NCBI GenBank assembly: GCA_030645535.1
Contig: JAUSNM010000027.1
Span: 1-64,000 of the forward strand
Direction: 5' to 3'
Source: Gallionella sp.
GTDB lineage: Bacteria; Pseudomonadota; Gammaproteobacteria; Burkholderiales; Gallionellaceae
Length of the DNA stretch: 64,000 nucleotides
Below, in pieces: positions 41,366 through 51,019 of this stretch. The position numbers were made by a program, and so were the translations under genes. The notes under the pieces are model-generated. The model ran no database searches. It worked only from the letters and a program-made list of their open reading frames with translations, and had not been told where the DNA came from. The stretch's first letter is position 1. Every line of letters starts with the position of its first letter.

Positions 41366-41561
41366 TGCGATCTCCTTTGGCATGCATAGTAAGTGTTTAT
41401 TTTAAAGTTTCCACTGCAAGTCGACCAGGTGAATGGAAATCCGGATAAACGGCATACAAACCCGCACTAACGGGCATGAAAAAATGACCTCACCTGATAA
41501 TGAAGAGTGATTCCCGCAGGGATATTCCGCTGTGTGTAATAACTTGCAAACACGCCATGCC

Positions 41562-41658
41562 CGCTACCCTCTCCTCAATCCTCAATCCTCTCCCGCAAGC
41601 GGGGAGAGCGCAGCGAGGGGGGCGAAGCCATGCAAACGTACGCTACGCGAGTTTCACG
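41562..41658. repeat. CT-rich intergenic repeat, copy 2
   Basis: A CTCTCCCGC/GCGGGGAGAG palindrome joined to AAACTCGC directly after the stop of the TonB-like gene on the minus strand. It matches copy 1 (561-627) in arrangement and partly in sequence. The remainder of the 41384-41658 gap shows a weak hairpin near 41470 and no gene. Confidence 0.5.
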
Positions 41659-42324
41659 TTAGCGGGGCTGTCCGTGTATGCTTTTCGGCGTCCGGTTAAC
41701 TGCAGCCGGTTCGTAGCTGACAACGATGTCCATTACGGTTGCCACGGTGTTGCCATTTTTACGCCCGGGCAGGAATACCGCCTGCAAAAAGCCGGCGCGT
41801 GCGCTGTCGACAAACACCGGGGGCAAGTTCGACGAAACCGTATCGACATTTACCACGTTGCCTGTTTTATCAATCCACAGGCGCAATACGATTTCACCCC
41901 CCTGCGAATATTCAAGCAGCTCTGGCGGATTATCGGAAATGTCCCGGGCAATGGCGGGGTGCTGGTCCAGTTCGGCAAGCGTGAAATAGCGAGAATCTAA
42001 CGCCGTCGATATGAGCGTATCCGTTGTAGAAAGCCCGCTGTCACCAGCCATATTTGTTTCGGTATCAACGTCAGCAACTTCCATCACATCGGTTTTTTCT
42101 ATGGCTTGTGGTGCAGCAGCACGAGGAGTCGGGGTGAGTGTTACCGTCAAACGATGCTGCCCTTGCTGCATGTTTGCGGAGCGGGCAATGTTCTTTTCGC
42201 CGACCGGCGACCACGGAACGCCATAGATGATGGCCAGATGAACAAGCAAGGACAGGCTGAGGATAATTGCCAATCGGGTATATCCGTCAAGCTTTTGCAA
42301 GAATTGTATTCCGCGTTTCATCAT
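41659..42324 (-). CDS. TonB C-terminal-domain protein
   Basis: 221 residues with a single N-terminal membrane helix (about 17-36) and a periplasmic linker. The C-terminal TonB-like domain (about 125-210) contains GGEIVLRLWIDKTGNV and ARAGFLQAVFLPGRKNG. The proline-rich spacer is short. No exbB/exbD is nearby. It lies 17 bp downstream of the PilB-like gene on the same strand, so a role with that ATPase or the pilus, rather than TonB-dependent uptake, is possible but unproven. Confidence 0.75.
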   Translation of the reverse strand: MMKRGIQFLQKLDGYTRLAIILSLSLLVHLAIIYGVPWSPVGEKNIARSANMQQGQHRLTVTLTPTPRAAAPQAIEKTDVMEVADVDTETNMAGDSGLSTTDTLISTALDSRYFTLAELDQHPAIARDISDNPPELLEYSQGGEIVLRLWIDKTGNVVNVDTVSSNLPPVFVDSARAGFLQAVFLPGRKNGNTVATVMDIVVSYEPAAVNRTPKSIHGQPR

Positions 42325-42341
42325 CGGTCTTAAGATGGATG

Positions 42342-44114
42342 CTAATCCAGCGGCGGGGCAATCTTGATTATTTCTTCTGCAGTCGTCAGACCTGCCGCAA
42401 CTTTTTCGGCCCCGCTCAAACGCAACGGTTTCATGCCTTCATCCCGCGCCAATGACTTGATCTTGGCAAGCTCTGCATCTTTGACTACCAGCTGTTTCAT
42501 TTTAGCGCTGAGCGACAACATCTCATAGATGCCGGTACGTCCACGGTAGCCGGTCATGCGGCATTCCAGACAACCTACAGCAACATTTACCTGCGCAGGC
42601 TTGGCAACCGGCCAATTGCCAACCAGTTCCCGCCACAACTCATCACTGATTTCGCCGGGTGCTTTGCAATGCGGGCAGAGCGTACGCGCCAGCCGCTGCC
42701 CCATAACCCCCAGCAGCGTGGAGTTCAGTAAATAGGCCGGCACGCCCAACTCCAGCAAGCGAGTAATAGCAGACGGGGCATCATTGGTATGCAGAGATGA
42801 CAACACCAGATGCCCGGTCAGCGCGGCCTGCACGGCGATTTCAGCCGTTTCCGCGTCGCGTATCTCACCCACCATGATGATGTCCGGGTCTTGCCGCAAC
42901 AAGGTGCGCACGCCATCGGCAAAGTTAAGCCCGATATTGCGTTGCACCTGCATCTGATTGAAGGCCGGCTCGATCATCTCGATCGGATCTTCTACCGTGC
43001 AGACATTCACTTCAGGAGTAGCGATTTGCTTCAGCGTGGAATACAGCGTGGTGGTCTTACCCGAACCGGTCGGCCCGGTCACCAGAATGATGCCGTTAGG
43101 CTGACGCGTCCACTCACGCCACAACGCAGTCTGCTCGCGCGAAAAGCCAAGATCGGCAAAGTTCTTCATCAATATTTCCGGATCAAAGATACGCATCACC
43201 AACTTCTCGCCAAAAGCCGTCGGCATCGTGGACAGGCGCAATTCGATTTCCTCGCCCTGGCTGCTCACCGTCTTGATGCGCCCGTCCTGCGGCCTGCGTT
43301 TCTCCACCATATCCATACGGCCCAACAGCTTGATACGGTTGGTAATGGCATTGAGCACGGAGGCCGGCAGTTGATAGACCTGATGCAACACACCATCGAT
43401 ACGGAAGCGCACCATGCCGATGTCGCGACGCGGCTCCAGATGAATGTCGCTGGCGCGTTGTTCGAACGCATACTTGAACAACCAATCCACCAGCGTCACC
43501 ACATGTTGCTCGTTGGCATCCAGATTTTTGTTCTTGCCCAACTCCACCAATTGTTCGAAGTTCTGCACACCGGCGGACTGCCCGGTCCTTGCGGCACCCT
43601 GCACCGAATTGGCCAGGCTGTATATTTCCGGCAAATAGTGATTGATGTCGAGCGGGCTGGCTAAAACCAGCGTCACTTTCAGATTAAGAATGCGCTCTAA
43701 CTCAACCACCCAGTCGGTCAGAAACGGCTCGGCGGTGGCGATGGTCACCTCCCCGTCGCTAACATTCAACGGCATGATCTTCAGACGTTCGGCGTAGGAT
43801 TTTGAAACGATATTTGCAATACCGGCAAAATTCAGCTTGAGGGGATCGACATGAAAATACGGCATGCCGATCCGTGCCGCCAACCAGTCGGTGAGGCTCT
43901 CCACCGTCAGTAACTTGCCCGGAGGCACGAGGCTGTGCCAATTTTGTTCGCCAATTACCACCAGCGGATGCACACGTTCCGACTTGTGCCCACGGATCAG
44001 CTTCTCGGCATCGGCAGGCATCACCGCCCCGTCATCAACCAGCCAGTGCAGAATGGAATCCAGCGTCAGCTTGCGTTGAACGGACTGTTGTGTGAATGGA
44101 GTTTCTTTGCTCAT
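42342..44114 (-). CDS. PilB/GspE-family assembly ATPase
   Basis: 590 residues of the type II secretion/type IV pilus extension ATPase family. An N-terminal GspE-like domain (about 60-165) is followed by the Walker A motif GPTGSGKT (347-354), Asp-box residues (VCTVEDPIE), Walker B DIIMVGEIRD (411-420) and His-box LSSLHTND. The zinc-binding tetracysteine is CPHC (480-483) with CLEC (515-518). It powers pilin addition from the cytoplasm. No inner-membrane platform protein (pilC) is adjacent. It could serve the pilus cluster downstream or another secretion system. Confidence 0.85.
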   Translation of the reverse strand: MSKETPFTQQSVQRKLTLDSILHWLVDDGAVMPADAEKLIRGHKSERVHPLVVIGEQNWHSLVPPGKLLTVESLTDWLAARIGMPYFHVDPLKLNFAGIANIVSKSYAERLKIMPLNVSDGEVTIATAEPFLTDWVVELERILNLKVTLVLASPLDINHYLPEIYSLANSVQGAARTGQSAGVQNFEQLVELGKNKNLDANEQHVVTLVDWLFKYAFEQRASDIHLEPRRDIGMVRFRIDGVLHQVYQLPASVLNAITNRIKLLGRMDMVEKRRPQDGRIKTVSSQGEEIELRLSTMPTAFGEKLVMRIFDPEILMKNFADLGFSREQTALWREWTRQPNGIILVTGPTGSGKTTTLYSTLKQIATPEVNVCTVEDPIEMIEPAFNQMQVQRNIGLNFADGVRTLLRQDPDIIMVGEIRDAETAEIAVQAALTGHLVLSSLHTNDAPSAITRLLELGVPAYLLNSTLLGVMGQRLARTLCPHCKAPGEISDELWRELVGNWPVAKPAQVNVAVGCLECRMTGYRGRTGIYEMLSLSAKMKQLVVKDAELAKIKSLARDEGMKPLRLSGAEKVAAGLTTAEEIIKIAPPLD

Positions 44115-44231
44115 AGCAAACCATACATATCGAATGGCGCAAGTCTAATGGCTTATGTTATGAATGGGAAATGCTTCCGGCGAAAGCTCATTCCTGACGA
44201 CGCGTTTTGGCGGCGCTGTAATCGAAACTCA

Positions 44232-45131
44232 TTACTTGTTGCTCACTGCTTCCGTCAACAGGAACTCTTTGAAAGCCAGCGCGGCACTGGACAAGCGCTT
44301 ATTGCTGCGATGCGCGACGAACCAGTGGCGCAGCAGCGGAAAATGTTCGACATCGAGCACCACCAGGCGATGCGTCTCCAGTTCCAGTTCAATGCTGTGC
44401 AGCGACAGAATGCCCAGCCCCATGCCCGCCTGCACCGCTTGCTTGATCGCTTCGTTGGTTTCCATTTCCATGCTGATGCGTGGTTGAACAGCGTGCTGCG
44501 CGAACACGCGCTCCATCGCACTGCGCGTACCCGAGCCCTTTTCCCGCGACAAAAAGGTTTCACGGGCAAGCTGGGCAAATTTGATGTGAGGGAGTGTGGC
44601 TAACGGATGGCCGGGAGCGGCGATGACCACCAGCGGGTTGTCCATGAAGGATTCTGCATTGATATCCTGCCCTTCTGGCGGTTGACCCATGATGGCAAGA
44701 TCAGTGCTGTTGTCGGCCAGCTGTGTGAGCACGGCATCGCGGTTGGCGACTTGCAGTATCACGTTGATATTTGGGTGGCGCTGACAGAATTTGGCCAGCA
44801 ATTGCGGGGTGAAATAGTTGGCAGTATTGACCACAGACAGGGTCAACTTGCCACGTCCCAGACCTTTCATCTCGTCGAACACCGCTTCCATTTCAGTCAG
44901 TTGTTGGGCGATGAGGCGGGCGTAGTGAAATAACTCATGTCCGGCTTCGGTGAGGAAAATTTTCTTGCCCATTTGCTCGAATAGCGGCAGTCCGATATGC
45001 ACTTCTAACTGCTTGATTTGCATGGACACAGCCGGTTGCGACAGGTATAGTTCTTCGGCTGCGCGCGAGTAGTTCAAATGGCTGGCGACTTTCTCGAATA
45101 CCTGTAATTGACGCAACGTAAAGTGGAGCAT
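44232..45131 (-). CDS. cbbR: LysR-type regulator CbbR
   Basis: 299 residues with the LysR helix-turn-helix (FTLRQLQVFEKVASHLNYSRAAEEL, QPAVSMQIKQLE) and an effector-binding domain. It is transcribed divergently from cbbM, the classic arrangement for CbbR, which activates Calvin-cycle genes in response to metabolites such as RuBP or NADPH. The assignment rests on family plus position. A perfect inverted repeat lies in the shared intergenic region. Confidence 0.9.
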   Translation of the reverse strand: MLHFTLRQLQVFEKVASHLNYSRAAEELYLSQPAVSMQIKQLEVHIGLPLFEQMGKKIFLTEAGHELFHYARLIAQQLTEMEAVFDEMKGLGRGKLTLSVVNTANYFTPQLLAKFCQRHPNINVILQVANRDAVLTQLADNSTDLAIMGQPPEGQDINAESFMDNPLVVIAAPGHPLATLPHIKFAQLARETFLSREKGSGTRSAMERVFAQHAVQPRISMEMETNEAIKQAVQAGMGLGILSLHSIELELETHRLVVLDVEHFPLLRHWFVAHRSNKRLSSAALAFKEFLLTEAVSNK

Positions 45132-45171
45132 GGTCGGGAGGCCGGGATAGTAGTTTCGTGATTATACACAT

Positions 45172-45239
45172 CCATAAGCATTCCTTATGGTTTCAATAAA
45201 AATAATTGACTATCGCTTATAAGGCAACGGCCCTATAGT
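45172..45239 (+). promoter_or_regulatory. cbbM control region with CbbR-type operator
   Basis: CCATAAG-N5-CTTATGG (45172-45190) is a perfect 7-bp inverted repeat containing TNA-N7-TNA, the LysR-family operator form. A second palindrome CTTATAAG (45216-45223) repeats the same half-site. TATAGT (45234-45239) is a fair -10. TTGACT (45206) is too far away (22 bp) to be its -35, which fits an activator-dependent promoter. The cbbM ATG is 71 bp further on. Confidence 0.65.
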
Positions 45240-45310
45240 TGCGACCTGTTACAGGTTGTCGCTCGTTGGCAGGCAGTAAAAATTATCGTTAATACACAGG
45301 AGAGGTAAAC

Positions 45311-46690
45311 ATGGATCAATCTAATCGTTATGCAAATCTGGATCTTGATGAAGCAGAACTGATCAAGGGCGGCAAGCATATTCTGGTTGCCTACAAAATG
45401 GCGCCGAGTGCAGGCCACGGTTATCTGGAAGCTGCAGCGCACTTTGCCGCTGAATCTTCTACCGGCACCAACGTTGAAGTTTCGACGACTGATGATTTCA
45501 CCAAGGGCGTAGATGCGCTGGTCTATCAAATTGACGAAGCCACCGAGGATATGCGTATCGCATTCCCTCTGGAACTGTTCGACCGCAATGTGATCGATGG
45601 CCGCATGATGTTGGTATCGTTCCTGACCTGCGCAATCGGTAACAACCAGGGTATGGGCGACATCAAGCATGCCAAGATGATCGACTTTTACGTCCCGCCT
45701 CGCGCCATTCAACTGTTCGATGGCCCGTCCAAAGGTATTGCGGATCTGTGGCGCATTCTGGGTCGCCCGATTGAAAACGGCGGCTATATTTCCGGCACGA
45801 TCATCAAGCCCAAGCTGGGTCTGCGTCCTGAGCCATTCGCAAAAGCGGCTTACCAGTTCTGGTTGGGTGGTGACTTCATCAAGAACGATGAGCCACAAGG
45901 CAATCAAGTGTTCTGTCCATTGAAGAAAGTGCTGCCGCTGGTCTACGACTCCATGAAGCGTGCACAGGATGAAACTGGCGATGCCAAGTTGTTCTCGATG
46001 AACATCACGGCCGATGACCACTTTGAGATGTGTGCTCGTGCTGACATGGCGCTGGAAATTTTTGGCCCTGATGCAGACAAGCTGGCCTTCCTGGTTGATG
46101 GCTTCGTAGGCGGTCCAGGTATGATCACTACCGCACGTCGTCAGTATGCGGATCAATTCCTGCACTACCACCGCGCCGGTCACGGTATGGTGACTTCTCC
46201 TTCCGCCAAGCGTGGTTACACCGCGTTTGTGTTGGCTAAAATGAGCCGTCTGCAAGGTGCTTCCGGCATCCACGTAGGGACCATGGGCTACGGCAAGATG
46301 GAAGGCGAAGGCGACGACAAAGTTATCGCTTACATGATCGAGCGCGACAGCTGCCAAGGTCCAGTCTACTTCCAGGAATGGTATGGCATGAAGCCGACTG
46401 CGCCTATCGTTTCTGGCGGTATGAATGCACTGCGTCTGCCAGGCTTCTTCGAAAACCTGGGTCATGGCAACGTAATCAACACAGCGGGCGGCGGTTCATA
46501 CGGCCACATCGACTCTCCGGCAGCAGGTGCTATTTCGTTGCGTCAAGCCTACGAATGCTGGAAGGCCGGTGCTGATCCGATCCAGTGGGCGAAGGAACAC
46601 AAGGAATTTGCGCGTGCCTTCGAGTCATTCCCGAAAGATGCGGACAAGATATTCCCGGGCTGGCGCGACAAGTTGGGCTCACACAAGTAA
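45311..46690 (+). CDS. cbbM: RuBisCO form II large subunit
   Basis: Fixes CO2 onto ribulose-1,5-bisphosphate; form II works as dimers without a small subunit. The 459 residues align with Rhodospirillum rubrum CbbM without numbering offset. Catalytic K166 is in GTIIKPKLG, and the carbamylated K191 with metal ligands D193 and E194 is in [11 protein letters not shown]. The loop 6 region [11 protein letters not shown] is also present. AGGAGAGG precedes the ATG. No rbcS follows. Form II has low CO2/O2 specificity, which suits a low-oxygen or high-CO2 niche. Confidence 0.98.
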   Translation: MDQSNRYANLDLDEAELIKGGKHILVAYKMAPSAGHGYLEAAAHFAAESSTGTNVEVSTTDDFTKGVDALVYQIDEATEDMRIAFPLELFDRNVIDGRMMLVSFLTCAIGNNQGMGDIKHAKMIDFYVPPRAIQLFDGPSKGIADLWRILGRPIENGGYISGTIIKPKLGLRPEPFAKAAYQFWLGGDFIKNDEPQGNQVFCPLKKVLPLVYDSMKRAQDETGDAKLFSMNITADDHFEMCARADMALEIFGPDADKLAFLVDGFVGGPGMITTARRQYADQFLHYHRAGHGMVTSPSAKRGYTAFVLAKMSRLQGASGIHVGTMGYGKMEGEGDDKVIAYMIERDSCQGPVYFQEWYGMKPTAPIVSGGMNALRLPGFFENLGHGNVINTAGGGSYGHIDSPAAGAISLRQAYECWKAGADPIQWAKEHKEFARAFESFPKDADKIFPGWRDKLGSHK

Positions 46691-46708
46691 GCTTAAGTCT
46701 TATTGGTG

Positions 46709-46742
46709 AAAAAGCGCCCCCACTCGATGGGGGCGTTTTTTT
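46709..46742 (+). terminator. Rho-independent terminator between cbbM and cbbQ
   Basis: An 8-bp stem (46715-46722 with 46728-46735, 5-nt loop) followed by seven T residues begins about 20 bp after the cbbM stop. It should end most cbbM transcripts and leave read-through for the activase genes. Confidence 0.85.
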
Positions 46743-46797
46743 CCAGAAACAAAAACCGTTCGGCACGAGCGGTTACATGACGAACAACGGAGTAATC

Positions 46798-47601
46798 ATG
46801 ACAAACATTGATCAATACAAGGTGCATAACGAGCCGTTCTATCAGGCACAGGGCGACGAGGTAATGCTGTATGAAGCAGCTTATGCAGCCCGTTTGCCGG
46901 TGATGGTGAAAGGTCCTACGGGTTGCGGAAAATCGCGCTTCGTCGAATACATGGCGTGGAAATTGAACAAGCCGCTGATCACCGTGGCGTGTAACGAAGA
47001 CATGACGGCAAGTGATCTGGTCGGGCGTTATCTGCTCGACGCCAATGGCACGCGTTGGCTGGATGGCCCGCTGACGACCGCCGCACGCATCGGTGCGATC
47101 TGCTATCTGGATGAGATCGTCGAAGCGCGCCAGGACACCACCGTAGTGATTCATCCGCTGACCGACCACAGGCGCACACTGCCGCTGGATAAAAAAGGTG
47201 AGCTGATTCATGCGCATCCTGATTTTCAGCTGGTTATTTCCTACAACCCCGGCTACCAGAGCCTGCTGAAGGACTTGAAGCAGTCCACCAAACAACGTTT
47301 TACCGCATTCGATTTTGATTATCCGACGGCTTCAGTCGAGACCGAGATTCTGAGTAAAGAAACCGGTATGGACTGCGAATTGACCGCAAAACTGGTGAAG
47401 ATCGGCAGAGCCGCGCGCAACCTGAAGGGTCACGGCCTGGATGAAGGCATCTCGACGCGTTTGCTGGTGTACGCAGCCACGCTGATCAAGGGCGGAGTCG
47501 ATCCGAAGGCCGCTTGCCGCATGGCACTGGTGCGCCCGATCACCGACGACGCAGACATACGCGATACGCTGGATCATGCCATTGATGCGGTGTTTTCCTA
47601 A
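46798..47601 (+). CDS. cbbQ: RuBisCO activase ATPase CbbQ
   Basis: MoxR-type AAA+ ATPase that, with CbbO, remodels inhibited RuBisCO. The start at 46798 has GGAG upstream and gives 267 residues, the family size. The frame remains open into cbbM, but that extension would cross the terminator. Walker A is GPTGCGKS (39-46), Walker B ICYLDE (101-106), and the sensor region is LVISYNPGYQ. It is followed 25 bp later by cbbO. Confidence 0.95.
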   Translation: MTNIDQYKVHNEPFYQAQGDEVMLYEAAYAARLPVMVKGPTGCGKSRFVEYMAWKLNKPLITVACNEDMTASDLVGRYLLDANGTRWLDGPLTTAARIGAICYLDEIVEARQDTTVVIHPLTDHRRTLPLDKKGELIHAHPDFQLVISYNPGYQSLLKDLKQSTKQRFTAFDFDYPTASVETEILSKETGMDCELTAKLVKIGRAARNLKGHGLDEGISTRLLVYAATLIKGGVDPKAACRMALVRPITDDADIRDTLDHAIDAVFS

Positions 47602-47626
47602 TATTTCACGCGTGCACTGAAAGATC

Positions 47627-49885
47627 ATGGAAATCACAACCATACCCAAGGAATTCGAACTCTACTGGCAGCGACTCGATTGCAGGTTTCCCCGCGTCGA
47701 GCCGGTGTTTGCCGACTGCATGCGTGAGGCCTGGACGGTACTCAGCAATCAGGGCATGGATGCTTATATCAGCTATGCGCGCAGCCTGGGGAAAATGGGA
47801 CGTGGCGCCGAACCTATCCTGATTTTTCTGGAAGAGTGGCCGGCTGTCGCAAAAGCATGGGGTGAAGATGCCTTGCCAGAGGTTATGGTGGCGATTCAAA
47901 GGATGTCAAAGTCGCCGAACAGCAAGGCGATCGTGCCCTTCCTGCAGTCTTTGCCGACCGTTGCCCGCCGCCTGCATTCGCACCAGCTTATGCGGGATTA
48001 TATTGAGCTGGTGCTGGATTTCATGGAGCGCACCACGGGCTCGATACACGGCATCCACCAGACCTTCCCCAGCCCCGGTTTGCCTGAATTCTTCAAGCAA
48101 ATCCCGGTACTGCTTAGCCAACTGTCTTTGGCTGGTTTAAAAAACTGGGTGGACTACGGGGTGCGTTTCTACAATGACCATCCCGAACGTCAGGTTGATT
48201 ATTTCAGTCTGCAATCGGCGGACAGTCGTGCGGTGTTGCAGCGCGAGCGGCATGGCACCTTACTGGTGGATAATGAACGCAAACTGGATATGTTTCTGCG
48301 CGGCTTATGGCAGGATGAGGATCTGCTGATCCCCTACTCCAGCGCCTTTGATGAACTGCGCCAGCCTGTTCCCTATTACGACAAGCTCGGCATACGCCTG
48401 CCGGATGTGTACCAGGATGACAAGGGCATTTCCGGATTGGACCGTTATCGTGCAGCATTGACGCATATCGCCGCGCATCGTCGCTGGACACAAGCTGTCA
48501 TCGCCGACAACCTGAGTCCGTTCCAGCGCATGGCGGTGGAATTTCTCGAAGACAGCCGGGTGGAATATCTGGCGATGAAGGAATATCCCGGCTTGCGTCG
48601 CATCTTTCTGGCCTTGCATCCGGTGCCGCTTGAGGATGCCTGCGATGTCGAGCAGGAGTCCAGCGTGCGTCACCGTCTGGCGATGTTGTCGCGCGCGATT
48701 CTGGATCAGCACCATCCGTACAAAAATTTGTATTTGATTGAATTTACTGAACGATTTAATGATCTGGTGCGACAGGGAGACTCCAGCACTCAGAAAATAG
48801 TCGATCTTGCGATTTCCTTTATCGCCAGAACGCGCCTGCCCAGCGACAATTTTGCCAAGACGTATTTCACGGATACGGTGATTGATTACCGCGACGACAA
48901 CCGCCAGATGTGGCGTTTCATCGAACAAGGCGACGAGGAAGAAGCCTTCGACGAAGAGCGCAAGATCGAGCCTGGAGAAGAGCTGAAGGGCTTGCCGCCA
49001 CGCCATTACCACGAATGGGATTACAACAGTCAAAGCTATCGTCCTGACTGGGTCAGCGTGTATGAAAGCCTGCATCCGCAAGTCAATTCGGCCGACATCG
49101 ACAAGCTGCTGGCCAAACATGCCGGGCTCGCCAAACAACTGAAGAAGATGCTCGAACTGCTCAAGCCGCAGGACAAAGTGCGTATTCGCTACCAGGAAGA
49201 AGGCAGTGAACTGGATCTGGATGTGGCATTGCGCTCCCTGATCGACTACAAGGGCGGCTCAGCACCTGATCCGCGCATCAACATGAGCCATAGAAATGAC
49301 GGGCGCAACATCGCAGTGACGGTGCTGCTGGACTTGTCTGAATCGCTCAACGAAAAAGCCGCAGGCAGCGAGCAGACGATACTGGAACTCAGTCAGGAAG
49401 CCGTGTCACTGCTGGCCTGGGCGGTACAGCAACTGGGCGATCCGTTCGCCATCGCAGGCTTTCATTCCAACACGCGTCACGACGTGCGCTACATGCACAT
49501 CAAGGGTTTTAGCGAAAAGTGGGATGACGAAGTGAAGGGCAGATTGGCGGCGATGGAGGCCAGCTATTCCACGCGGATGGGAGCGGCGATGCGTCACGCA
49601 GCGCACTATCTGGGCAAACAGCAGGCTGACAAAAAGCTGATGCTGATCCTTACCGATGGCGAGCCGGCCGATATCGACAGCAAGGACGGGCGCATCCTGA
49701 TTGAAGATGCAAGACAGGCGGTCAAGGAGCTGGACGGCCAGGGCATCTATGCGTATTGCATCAACCTTGATCCGAAGGCGGATGAATACGTGAAGGATAT
49801 TTTCGGCAAGCAGTATACGATTATCGACAAAGTCGCGCAGTTGCCGGAAAAACTACCCGCTCTGTTTATATCTTTAACGAAATAA
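47627..49885 (+). CDS. cbbO: RuBisCO activase adaptor CbbO (VWA domain)
   Basis: 752 residues. The long N-terminal helical region is the CbbO-specific domain that docks on the CbbQ ring. The C-terminal von Willebrand A domain starts near 562 with the MIDAS DLSES (D569, S571, S573) and later LTDGEP (T676, D677), and it contacts RuBisCO. Acidic stretches (GDEEEAFDEERKIEPGEE) lie near the middle. Together with cbbQ it follows cbbM, so this is the Q2O2-type activase expected for form II RuBisCO. Confidence 0.94.
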   Translation: MEITTIPKEFELYWQRLDCRFPRVEPVFADCMREAWTVLSNQGMDAYISYARSLGKMGRGAEPILIFLEEWPAVAKAWGEDALPEVMVAIQRMSKSPNSKAIVPFLQSLPTVARRLHSHQLMRDYIELVLDFMERTTGSIHGIHQTFPSPGLPEFFKQIPVLLSQLSLAGLKNWVDYGVRFYNDHPERQVDYFSLQSADSRAVLQRERHGTLLVDNERKLDMFLRGLWQDEDLLIPYSSAFDELRQPVPYYDKLGIRLPDVYQDDKGISGLDRYRAALTHIAAHRRWTQAVIADNLSPFQRMAVEFLEDSRVEYLAMKEYPGLRRIFLALHPVPLEDACDVEQESSVRHRLAMLSRAILDQHHPYKNLYLIEFTERFNDLVRQGDSSTQKIVDLAISFIARTRLPSDNFAKTYFTDTVIDYRDDNRQMWRFIEQGDEEEAFDEERKIEPGEELKGLPPRHYHEWDYNSQSYRPDWVSVYESLHPQVNSADIDKLLAKHAGLAKQLKKMLELLKPQDKVRIRYQEEGSELDLDVALRSLIDYKGGSAPDPRINMSHRNDGRNIAVTVLLDLSESLNEKAAGSEQTILELSQEAVSLLAWAVQQLGDPFAIAGFHSNTRHDVRYMHIKGFSEKWDDEVKGRLAAMEASYSTRMGAAMRHAAHYLGKQQADKKLMLILTDGEPADIDSKDGRILIEDARQAVKELDGQGIYAYCINLDPKADEYVKDIFGKQYTIIDKVAQLPEKLPALFISLTK

Positions 49886-49960
49886 GTTGATCAGCAGAGC
49901 AGGGCAGAAAACGGTAGAATTACGGGTCTAAAATTTAGCATTTATAACTGAGGAGCAAGC

Positions 49961-50962
49961 ATGAGTAAGAGTCTGATTCAATTCATCATTGAAGAACAAC
50001 GCCACATTCCTAACGCCAGCGGCGATTTTACCGGATTACTGAGCGATATCGTTTCTGCATGCAAGCAGATTGCTCATGACGTGAACAAGGGCGCGCTGAT
50101 CGGCGTGCTGGGCAGCGCAGGCAGCGAAAACATCCAGGGCGAAACACAAAAAAAGCTCGACATCATCACCAATGAAATTTTCATTGCAGCTAACGAATGG
50201 AGTGGTCACTTGGCGGCAATGGCTTCCGAAGAGATGGAAGACATCTACGAAATTCCGAAGCAATATCCACGCGGCAAATACCTGATCACTTTCGATCCAT
50301 TGGATGGCTCATCCAACATCGACGTGAATATCTCGGTCGGTACGATTTTCTCCATCCTGCGTTGCCCTGAAGGTGTGACCAATCCGACTGCAGCCGACTT
50401 CATGCAGCCTGGCACCAAGCAGGTTTGCGCAGGTTATGCACTTTACGGCCCGAACACCATGATGGTGATCACCACCGGCCACGGCGTAAACGGCTTCACG
50501 CTGGATCGCGACGTAGGCGACTTCTTCCTGACCCATCCGGACATGCAGATTCCCGTCGATACGCAAGAATTCGCGATCAACATGTCCAACCGTCGTTACT
50601 GGGAAGAGCCGGTTCAGCGTTACGTTGAAGAATGCATCCAGGGTAAGGACGGCGGCCGCGAGAAGAATTTCAACATGCGTTGGGTCGCTTCCATGGTTGC
50701 TGAAATTCACCGCATCCTGACACGCGGCGGTATCTTCATGTATCCGTTCGACAACAAGGAAGCCGGCAAAGCAGGCAAGCTGCGCCTGATGTACGAAGCT
50801 AACCCGATGTCATTCATCGTCGAACAAGCGGGCGGCGTATGTTCTACAGGTCGTGAACGCATCATGGAACTGCAGCCTACTGGCTTGCATCAGCGCGTGC
50901 CGGTCATCATGGGATCAAAGAACGAAGTCGATCGCCTGGTGGGATACCACAAGGGCGCGTAA
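49961..50962 (+). CDS. fbp: Fructose-1,6-bisphosphatase class I
   Basis: Hydrolyses fructose-1,6-bisphosphate in the regenerative phase of the Calvin cycle and in gluconeogenesis. The 333 residues contain the metal-binding [13 protein letters not shown] motif and the substrate loop region [27 protein letters not shown] lies before the ATG. It starts 75 bp after cbbO on the same strand and so completes the cbbMQO-fbp group. No phosphoribulokinase gene is in the window. Confidence 0.97.
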   Translation: MSKSLIQFIIEEQRHIPNASGDFTGLLSDIVSACKQIAHDVNKGALIGVLGSAGSENIQGETQKKLDIITNEIFIAANEWSGHLAAMASEEMEDIYEIPKQYPRGKYLITFDPLDGSSNIDVNISVGTIFSILRCPEGVTNPTAADFMQPGTKQVCAGYALYGPNTMMVITTGHGVNGFTLDRDVGDFFLTHPDMQIPVDTQEFAINMSNRRYWEEPVQRYVEECIQGKDGGREKNFNMRWVASMVAEIHRILTRGGIFMYPFDNKEAGKAGKLRLMYEANPMSFIVEQAGGVCSTGRERIMELQPTGLHQRVPVIMGSKNEVDRLVGYHKGA

Positions 50963-50971
50963 TACCCTGCT

Positions 50972-50997
50972 ATGCCCCCGTATATGGGGGCATTTTC
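50972..50997 (+). terminator. Hairpin terminator between fbp and purE
   Basis: An 8-bp stem (50972-50979 with 50986-50993) ending in TTTT lies 10 bp after the fbp stop and 24 bp before purE. It separates the CO2-fixation group from the purine genes, perhaps partially. Confidence 0.7.
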
Positions 50998-51019
50998 ACG
51001 TCTAATATTTGGAGTCACC

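Noticed and set aside
45233-46465. A 410-codon open frame antisense to cbbM
   Set aside because: It covers conserved RuBisCO coding sequence and part of the cbbM promoter, and has no recognisable domain.
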